Assembly (NCBI GenBank): GCA_029099685.1
Contig: JAQXOO010000006.1
Coordinates: forward strand, 1 to 59,407
Direction: 5' to 3'
Length of the DNA stretch: 59,407 bases
Origin: Clostridia bacterium
Lineage (GTDB): Bacteria > Bacillota > Clostridia > Oscillospirales > Butyricicoccaceae
The translations under genes were made by a program, and so were the position numbers. Below, piece after piece: positions 54,374 to 59,407 of the stretch (position 1 is its first letter; each line of letters opens with the position of its first letter). The notes under the pieces are model-generated. The model was not told the origin of the DNA and searched no databases. It was given only the letters and a program-made list of their open reading frames with translations.

Positions 54374-55219
54374 TTATTTGCGTTTCCGCTTGCCTTTGCC
54401 ATGCGGTTGGTATGGTTTTGCCTTACCGCGCTGGTTGGTTGAGCTTTTCATGTACTTGGACAGTTTCAAAACATCAATGATATTGACAAACTGCTCCTTG
54501 GTAATGGCATCGTAGTCAATGCCGAATGTCGCAAGGTAGATCCTTGCCTGTTTCTCGGCGTCGCTGCCCTCAAAGTTCATGGCATCCTTCAACTGGGCCT
54601 GCACTTCCTCCGCAATGGAGGGCGTATCTGCCGTTGTGGTGTCGGTGCTGTGCTTCTCACGAATGTCACGGAGAATCGCTTTCAGATCATCGGCAAGTAC
54701 ATGACCGAAATAATCATCCTCCCGCACCTGGGCCAGTTCCAATGTCCGGGTGGAAAGATCGTCCTGCCCGTCCTGCTTCATCAGGACCATCTTCCGTACT
54801 GCTTCCAGCATGGCGTTCATATCGTTGATCCGCATATCTGCGATCCGGTCCACATAGATCTCCGCATCCAGCATCATACGCTGAAAATCTTTGTGGCAAA
54901 GCATTTCCGACAGCAGCCGGTGATTGAACTGTCCCGCCTTTAATACTTCTATGGCATCATCACTCAGATGCAGAGCGTCCAGCTCTGTGTCCGGGTGATT
55001 TTTTGTTTCCGTCATACCCAGCAGATAGTCCGTGGACACGCCGTAGAACTTCGCCAGCGTGACAATGCTGAACGGGCTGATGTCCTTGAAATCGTCTGCC
55101 TCATATTTGCCGAGAGCGGACTTGGAAAGCCCGGTCTGCTCTGAAAGCTGTTCCAGCGTCAGGCCCCGATCCACTCGCAGATCCTTCAATCGCTCCTGTA
55201 TGGTGAGTTTTATCTGCAT
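54374..55219 (-). CDS. HTH (XRE) protein of a mobilizable element
   Basis: A 281-residue protein with a Cro/CI helix-turn-helix at ~5-65 (LKDLRVDRGLTLEQLSEQTGLSKSALGKYEADDFKDISPF and FYGVSTDYLLG), a long helical middle, and a Lys-rich tail (GKAKPYQPHGKGKRKRK). Proteins of this build are regular members of clostridial mobilizable and conjugative elements. AGGAGGGGTACGCC precedes the ATG. Base composition is lower in GC than the genes to the left, marking it as part of the inserted DNA. It is read away from the rest of the element. Confidence 0.88.
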   Translation of the reverse strand: MQIKLTIQERLKDLRVDRGLTLEQLSEQTGLSKSALGKYEADDFKDISPFSIVTLAKFYGVSTDYLLGMTETKNHPDTELDALHLSDDAIEVLKAGQFNHRLLSEMLCHKDFQRMMLDAEIYVDRIADMRINDMNAMLEAVRKMVLMKQDGQDDLSTRTLELAQVREDDYFGHVLADDLKAILRDIREKHSTDTTTADTPSIAEEVQAQLKDAMNFEGSDAEKQARIYLATFGIDYDAITKEQFVNIIDVLKLSKYMKSSTNQRGKAKPYQPHGKGKRKRK

Positions 55220-55800
55220 GGCGTACCCCTCCTTCTTTCTGTCTCTAAGCGTGGAAATTCACCCTGTCTTGCGCTCTTTTCCGACCTCTTGGATATACGG
55301 GAAAGGGCGCATTTTTTCGTTAAACTGTACCTGTAATAACACCTGGACCTTGAAAATCGAATGACCGTCCGAATGGGATATGTCCCCCGGCGAAGTATTT
55401 GCCATGACCGCAAAAGCACGAGCATACCAACGGGGACGAGAACGCCGGGAGCGATCCTCCGGGCAGGAACGACATTCGGGAAAAGCGGCAAAAAACCACG
55501 GCTATTTTCAAACCATGTGAGAACAACGAAGAACCCGCTGTTTTTGTGCCGCTGTCCATATCAAACTGCGATGCACCGGACAGTGAACACAGTACGCCGT
55601 TCCGCGTGAGCTGTCACCGAACCACAAACAGTCAAGCGGAACAGCAAAAACGATAGGTGCCCCTTGTGAACAGGGATACACGGGCGGCAATTCCAGCGGA
55701 TGGCCGTCCACAACAAACCAACGCTCTGCGGCTATCAGGGCTTGCTTCCCTGTAAACTCATTATACCATAGAGCGAATACAAAAGAAAGGAATTACCAAT
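55220..55800. other. 581-base stretch without a recognised gene
   Basis: Lies between two divergent genes. It contains several self-complementary blocks: GTTCCGC (55599-55605) with GCGGAAC (55636-55642), CCCT/AGGG near 55660-55675, and CAGGG (55736-55740) with CCCTG (55748-55752). The minus strand is open over 55508-55750 with protein-like composition (QALIAAERWFVVDGHPLELP), but no start with a ribosome site was found. It could be a long leader for the HTH gene, a structured RNA, or an unrecognised small gene. Confidence 0.5.
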
Positions 55801-56037
55801 ATGCATAGAAATAAAGAAGAAACTTGTCGCAATGAGATCAAATCCTACATCACCCGGGAGGGCATGACCATGACGGAAGTGGTGGAGCTGCTGGCCGATG
55901 AACACGGCTGGAGCAGCAGCGTCCCCAACCTGTCCGGAAAGCTGCGACGCGGGTCGCTCAGATACACCGAAGCCGTGGAGTTGGCCGATGCGCTGGGATA
56001 TGATCTGGTCTGGCAGAAGCGCCGGGAGGTGCGGTAA
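55801..56037 (+). CDS. DUF6471-like small protein
   Basis: A 78-residue protein: EIKSYITREGMTMTEVVELLADEHGWSSSVPNLSGKLRRGSLRYTEAVELADALGYDLVWQKR. The pattern of a 'Cro-like' helix-turn-helix with RGSLRYTEAVELADALGY matches DUF6471, found on clostridial mobile elements and likely DNA-binding. GAAAGGAATTACCAAT precedes the ATG at 55801. It may regulate the element's own genes. Confidence 0.82.
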   Translation: MHRNKEETCRNEIKSYITREGMTMTEVVELLADEHGWSSSVPNLSGKLRRGSLRYTEAVELADALGYDLVWQKRREVR

Positions 56038-56096
56038 TATCGCTGGAACGACTGGCGGACTGCTGAAAAAATATCGACAGATACCGCGCAGACCTG

Positions 56097-56125
56097 TTGA
56101 TTTCTCCGTATGGATGTGCTATACT
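56097..56125 (+). promoter_or_regulatory. Promoter of the TetR-surface protein operon
   Basis: TTGATT (56097-56102), 17-base spacer, TATACT (56120-56125) preceded by TGC; about 40 bases before the TetR start. A short CAAA-TGG-TTTG dyad lies just downstream. Confidence 0.7.
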
Positions 56126-56164
56126 TTATTTAATACAAATGGTTTGAATGAGAGGGGTGGACAG

Positions 56165-56764
56165 ATGGCGAATTATACAGAAGCACAATGGAACGCGAAA
56201 AAGATCGAGATGATGGAAAAGTGTTTTGAGGGCTTCTCGGAGATGGGTCTGCACGGCACAGGCATCCGCGCCCTGGCGCGGTATTGCGGCTGCGGCACCG
56301 CGAAGATCTATACCTATTTCGAGGACTTGGATGACCTTATTATTCAATCCACTGAACACTGTATGAGCAAGGTAGAGCAGGACTTCATGTCGAAAGCACC
56401 CACGGATATCAATGACCTCTGGAAGTTTATTGATGAGATACCATATTGGACAGCAGAGAAGCATGGGAAGAAGTACCGCCTGATGTATCAGGTGTACACC
56501 CACCCGAAATATCGGGAGTACGGTCAGAAATTCTTCAAAGGCGTGGATGCGCGCTATACCAAATACGCAAAAGCCTTAGAGGGCAAGCTGGGGATCCCCT
56601 ACGAAAAATTGACGCCGCTGATCTTTATTCTGATCCGGGCCTGCGTGCATTACGCACTGTTTGAGGACGAGTTCTATATGAAGTCCCAGATCGAAACGCT
56701 GAAAGAGACCCTTGAACTCTTTATAATGAAATACAACCCGAACGCAATCCAAAAGGAGGACTGA
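56165..56764 (+). CDS. TetR/AcrR family regulator on the element
   Basis: A 199-residue regulator: helix-turn-helix KIEMMEKCFEGFSEMGLHGTGIRALARYCGCGTAKIYTYFEDLDDLI, then a helical ligand domain with ALEGKLGIPYEKLTPLIFILIRACVHYALFEDEFY. The recognition helix region (ARYCGCGTAKIYTYFED) is Cys-rich for the family. AGAGGGGTGG precedes ATG 56165. Its stop lies four bases before the SLH surface protein start, so the two are coupled and the surface protein is probably under its control. Confidence 0.9.
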   Translation: MANYTEAQWNAKKIEMMEKCFEGFSEMGLHGTGIRALARYCGCGTAKIYTYFEDLDDLIIQSTEHCMSKVEQDFMSKAPTDINDLWKFIDEIPYWTAEKHGKKYRLMYQVYTHPKYREYGQKFFKGVDARYTKYAKALEGKLGIPYEKLTPLIFILIRACVHYALFEDEFYMKSQIETLKETLELFIMKYNPNAIQKED

Positions 56765-56768
56765 AAAC

Positions 56769-58550
56769 ATGAAAAAACGACTATTGAGCATCCTGATGGC
56801 CCTGGCCCTGTGCCTGACGCTCCTGCCCACCGCTGCGCTGGCGGACGGAACGTACACCGTTATCTACACCGACGGTGTGGATGGCGAAGAAGTCTTTGAG
56901 GATCAGATCACGTCCGATTTGCCGGTTGACGCTCAGACACCTGCGTTCATTGGCAATCTCAAACGGGCCGGATATGTATTCGCCAGATGGAGTCCGACAG
57001 TGGAGACCACGGTGAAAGCTGGAAATGCAGATGAATCCAATGTGATCACCTACACGGCGACCTGGAAAGACGACCGCAATCAGAACGGAATACCAGATGT
57101 GGAAGAGAAGTTCACCGTGATTTTCACCGCCGGTACGATTGGGGCGGATGTATGGCCGGATCAGATCTTTGAGAATTTGTCCGTTGGTGATGTGATCCCT
57201 CCGCTAACCTCCGATCCATCCCGTCCCGAGTGTACATTCAACGGCTGGGATCCCACACCTCCTGGGATAGTCGAAGCTCCCGCCGAAGGCAATGTGATCG
57301 TCTATACTGCACGGTGGATACGAGGTAACTACATGGATCCCTCGCCTCTCACGCAGGTGATACAAATCAACTACTACGACGAGACCGAGAATAAGCCGGT
57401 AGCGAAAGTGAATGGTGTTGTAGTCTCGTTCGATGCAACGTACGTACCCGCATACTTGATCTCCAAACATCTTCCTGACGGTTACATGGTGAAGGACGGT
57501 CTGAGCAACGTGCCTCTTGACGCGGGCGCTTCTTCTGTATCTGTTTCGGTGGAGAAGATACCCACAACCAAGGTCGTGAAGATCAGCTACTACAACGAGA
57601 TTTCCCAGGAGCAGGTTGCGGAAGCGGAGCTGGAAGTTCCCTTCGACGCCACCTGTGTAAACACCAGCGCTTTGAAAGCGCCCGCGGGCTATGAGCTGGC
57701 AGCGACAGGCGATCTGCCCATCCAGGACGGCTATGTCCACGCCGCGGTGAGAAAGGTCATTCAGACCGGAGAGTCCTCCAGTTCCAGAAAGTACACCCTG
57801 AAGTATGATACCAACGAGGGTAATACCATCTCTTCTGAGAGAAAGAGCAGGAAGTGGACCAAGGATTTCGAAGATCTGCCTGTTCCCACCAGGAAGGGCT
57901 ATGAGTTTGCCGGCTGGTATTACAACGAAAATCTGACCCAAAAGGTCGAGGACGATGTGGTTGTCGATACCACTACGGTGATCCTCTATGCAAAATGGGT
58001 CAGGGTTTCCGAACTGCCCTTTACCGATGTAGCCGTTACCGATTACTACTATGACGCGGTGCTGTGGGCCGCTGAGAACGGCATCACCGGCGGCGTGGAT
58101 GATACCCACTTCGCCCCCAATGCCCCCTGCACCCGTGCCCAGATCGTCACCTTCCTGTGGCGCGCCGCCGGTTCTCCCGCCCCCAAGAGCAGCGATATGC
58201 CCTTTGAGGACGTGGCCGCTGGCAGCTACTACCACGACGCGGTTCTGTGGGCCGTTGAGCAGGGCATCACGGTCGGCACATCTGCCACCACTTTCAGCCC
58301 CGACGATACCTGTACCCGCGCGCATATCGTCACCTTCCTGTGGCGGGCGCAGCAGTCTCCCGCCGCCGGTTCCGCTAACCCCTTCCTGGATGTCGCGTCT
58401 GACGCCTACTACACCGACGCGGTGCTGTGGGCCGTGAAAAACGGCATCACCGTGGGTACAAATGCCGCGGGCACCACGTTCAGCCCGGATGACGACTGCA
58501 CCAGAGCCCAGATCGTCACCTTCCTGTTCCGCTGCCTGGGCGACGAATAA
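56769..58550 (+). CDS. SLH-domain surface protein with InlB-type and MucBP-like repeats
   Basis: A 593-residue exported protein. Signal peptide 1-25 (ending ALAD); two InlB_B-like units (~27-95 and ~115-180) separated by a Ca-binding-like DRNQNGIPDVEEK; two MucBP-like units (~195-260 and ~268-330, each starting V-x-I-N/S-YY); a third InlB_B unit (~342-411, GYEFAGWYYNENLTQKVEDD); and three S-layer homology domains (~416-593, FTDVAVTDYYYDAVLWAAENGITGG pattern) that bind wall polymer. AAAAGGAGG precedes the ATG. Coding for the SLH part is clearly richer in GC than the first half, as if joined from different sources. A role in adhesion is inferred. Confidence 0.92.
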   Translation: MKKRLLSILMALALCLTLLPTAALADGTYTVIYTDGVDGEEVFEDQITSDLPVDAQTPAFIGNLKRAGYVFARWSPTVETTVKAGNADESNVITYTATWKDDRNQNGIPDVEEKFTVIFTAGTIGADVWPDQIFENLSVGDVIPPLTSDPSRPECTFNGWDPTPPGIVEAPAEGNVIVYTARWIRGNYMDPSPLTQVIQINYYDETENKPVAKVNGVVVSFDATYVPAYLISKHLPDGYMVKDGLSNVPLDAGASSVSVSVEKIPTTKVVKISYYNEISQEQVAEAELEVPFDATCVNTSALKAPAGYELAATGDLPIQDGYVHAAVRKVIQTGESSSSRKYTLKYDTNEGNTISSERKSRKWTKDFEDLPVPTRKGYEFAGWYYNENLTQKVEDDVVVDTTTVILYAKWVRVSELPFTDVAVTDYYYDAVLWAAENGITGGVDDTHFAPNAPCTRAQIVTFLWRAAGSPAPKSSDMPFEDVAAGSYYHDAVLWAVEQGITVGTSATTFSPDDTCTRAHIVTFLWRAQQSPAAGSANPFLDVASDAYYTDAVLWAVKNGITVGTNAAGTTFSPDDDCTRAQIVTFLFRCLGDE

Positions 58551-58620
58551 AAAGATCCCTTGATGACAAGGGCGCACTTCTATACAGGGGCAAACCCTGT
58601 ATCGTGCGCTCTGCGAGGCG

Positions 58621-58656
58621 AACAGCCCGGACACTCGAATGTCCGGGCTGTTTTGC
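58621..58656 (+). terminator. Terminator after the SLH protein gene
   Basis: AACAGCCCGGACA / TGTCCGGGCTGTT stem with a six-base loop and TTTT, 70 bases after the stop. Confidence 0.9.
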
Positions 58657-58672
58657 GTCACACCGTTCCGAA

Positions 58673-58769
58673 CAAGGGGCTGCACCCCTTGCGATGCCTG
58701 CGGCATCTATCCCAGCGTACTTTGCAGCGGGAACAATCTGCTTTCAGCAGATAGTCCCCGCCGCAAAGT
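58673..58769. other. Candidate oriT: three consecutive hairpins
   Basis: CAAGGGG-N5-CCCCTTG (58673-58691), GATGCC-TGC-GGCATC (58693-58707) and ACTTTGCAGCGGG...CCCCGCCGCAAAGT (58719-58769) with an inner ATCTGC/GCAGAT hairpin. They lie directly upstream of a DUF3847 gene and a MobA/MobL relaxase, the usual place for an origin of transfer. The nic site cannot be assigned by eye. Confidence 0.5.
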
Positions 58770-58792
58770 CTGAAAATCCCATACCGTCAGCC

Positions 58793-58827
58793 AGACCGTC
58801 TACTGAAAATGTAGGCGGTCTTTTTTC
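58793..58827 (+). terminator. Terminator or leader hairpin before the DUF3847 gene
   Basis: AGACCGTCTAC / GTAGGCGGTCT stem (one G-T pair) with a seven-base loop and six T; it sits 37 bases before the DUF3847 start and may attenuate read-through into the mob genes. Confidence 0.75.
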
Positions 58828-58863
58828 ATCCTATCCATCCCATCAAAAAGGAGGTCATGTACC

Positions 58864-59205
58864 ATGCCCAAGCAGAAAACCATCTCCGAACTGAAAGCCG
58901 AGATCGCCGCCAGTGAGCGTCAGCTTGCCCAGCTCCGGCACAAACAGCAGCAGCTTGAAAACCGTGCCGTCTACTATGAAAAGGGTGACCGCCGGAAACG
59001 GGCGCACAGGTTGATTACTCGTGGAGCCGCTGTGGAGAGTGTAGTCCCGTTGGCGAAGGTGTTGAGCGAAACCGAATTTTACGCCTTTGCGGAAAAAGCC
59101 CTCGCCTTGCCAGAGGTCAAGGGTTTGCTCATGGAGGCCGTCAACGAGCACAACAAAAATGAGTTTGGGGGTGATTGGCCATCGCATTATTCCATTTTCA
59201 CGTAA
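58864..59205 (+). CDS. DUF3847 family protein
   Basis: A 113-residue protein: a coiled-coil start (TISELKAEIAASERQLAQLRHKQQQLENRAVYYEKGDRRKRAHRLITRGAA) followed by a helical domain. DUF3847 proteins regularly precede MobA/MobL relaxases on clostridial elements and may be relaxosome accessories of the MobC sort. AAAGGAGG precedes the ATG, which lies at 58864. Its last 31 bases overlap the relaxase start. Confidence 0.9.
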   Translation: MPKQKTISELKAEIAASERQLAQLRHKQQQLENRAVYYEKGDRRKRAHRLITRGAAVESVVPLAKVLSETEFYAFAEKALALPEVKGLLMEAVNEHNKNEFGGDWPSHYSIFT

Positions 59206-59407
59206 CCCAGATCAAGCGCAGCGCCGGACAGTCTGCCGTGGCTGCTGCCGCCTATCGCTCCGGCGAAAAGCTGCACAGCGAGTATTACGGCGAGGACAGC
59301 GACTACACCCGCAAGGGCGGCGTGATCTGTTCGGAAATCCTGCTGCCGCCCCAAGCCCCGCCCTCTTTCTCTGACCGGGAAACACTCTGGAACGCCGTGG
59401 AGAAAGT
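59175..59407 (+). CDS. mobA: MobA/MobL family relaxase, 5' part (cut by window end)
   Basis: DNA-nicking transferase that starts plasmid or element mobilization. The visible 77 codons read (M)AIALFHFHVTQIKRSAGQ then SAVAAAAYRSGEKLHSEYYGEDSDYTRKGG, the standard MobA/MobL N terminus with the HFHVT motif and the AAYRSGEKL segment. The start is TTG at 59175, with GGGGGTGA directly upstream, inside the DUF3847 gene; the frame is open to the last base. ATP-independent nicking by a Tyr/His centre follows in the family, beyond this window in part. Confidence 0.9.
   Translation, partial: MAIALFHFHVTQIKRSAGQSAVAAAAYRSGEKLHSEYYGEDSDYTRKGGVICSEILLPPQAPPSFSDRETLWNAVEK

Larger units (their letters stand above)
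58551..58863. other. Hairpin-rich intergenic segment upstream of the mobilization genes
   Basis: Holds two terminators and a run of three hairpins described separately; no gene. Confidence 0.7.

Noticed and set aside
55404..55520. Possible 38-residue basic protein (starting MTAKARAYQRGRERRERS)
   Set aside because: No ribosome site near the ATG and no family recognised; the plus strand here is better described as unexplained.

Overview
The window looks like a chromosomal stretch from a low-oxygen gut-type clostridium, most likely of the Oscillospirales (Oscillospiraceae) sort. The reasons are strongly GC-rich coding sequence with Firmicutes-type ribosome binding sites (AAAGGAGG), T-box and preQ1 RNA control, SpoIIIE/FtsK and MurJ/SpoVB-type proteins, lipoproteins with Firmicutes-style signal peptides, and a mobilizable element of a kind common in these bacteria. 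This is inference from gene content; no rRNA or tRNA gene was seen to fix the taxon.

Layout, left to right. 0.25-4.6 kb: DUF2156 protein, uppP and ftsK on the minus strand. 4.8-10.3 kb: a VTT-domain membrane protein, an HtrA-type protease, then a plus-strand operon of phosphohexomutase, a small anchored protein and a ferredoxin-type aldo/keto reductase. 10.3-15.1 kb: a membrane-anchored C39-like protein, then a methionine T-box leader driving metN-metI-metQ. 15.2-21.4 kb: an HTH/membrane regulator with a small exported partner, then lower glycolysis on the minus strand (pgk-tpiA-gpmI, and eno). 21.6-29.7 kb: trmL, a solitary peptide-type ABC binding lipoprotein, a four-gene operon (lipid kinase, NusG-II protein, Gx-type transporter, sirtuin), queT behind a preQ1-I-like aptamer, a PRK06851-type ATPase with a tiny membrane partner, and a TetR regulator with its own palindrome. 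29.7-34.6 kb: anhydro-MurNAc kinase with a beta-lactamase-fold hydrolase (cell-wall recycling), two GNAT acetyltransferases and a glycerate kinase. 34.9-39.3 kb: a cobalamin nucleotide-loop assembly operon (TIM-barrel protein, cobT, cobU, cobS, a short second CobU-like protein, and a CobC-like phosphatase fused to a membrane/zinc-ribbon tail). 39.5-54.2 kb: threonine-aldolase-type lyase, an ABC exporter with a very long coiled coil, a papain-like protein, an alpha/beta hydrolase, glpK, an HTH protein, a DUF2975-HTH-lipoprotein operon under a large nested dyad, a flippase and a second beta-lactamase-fold hydrolase.

From about 54.23 kb to the end the base composition drops and the gene types change to a mobilizable element: an HTH protein, a 580-base stretch without a recognised gene, a DUF6471-like protein, a TetR regulator coupled to an SLH/InlB-type surface protein, a hairpin-rich segment that may be an oriT, a DUF3847 protein, and the first 233 bases of a MobA/MobL relaxase that starts at a TTG and runs off the window.

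The most interesting points are the Met-specific T-box in front of metNIQ, the preQ1-I-like aptamer in front of queT, a 49-bp duplicate of the eno 3' end lying 206 bp downstream of the real one, the nested dyad controlling the DUF2975 operon, the short CobU paralogue and the phosphatase/zinc-ribbon fusion in the cob operon, and the composite surface protein and unexplained 580-base region on the mobilizable element.
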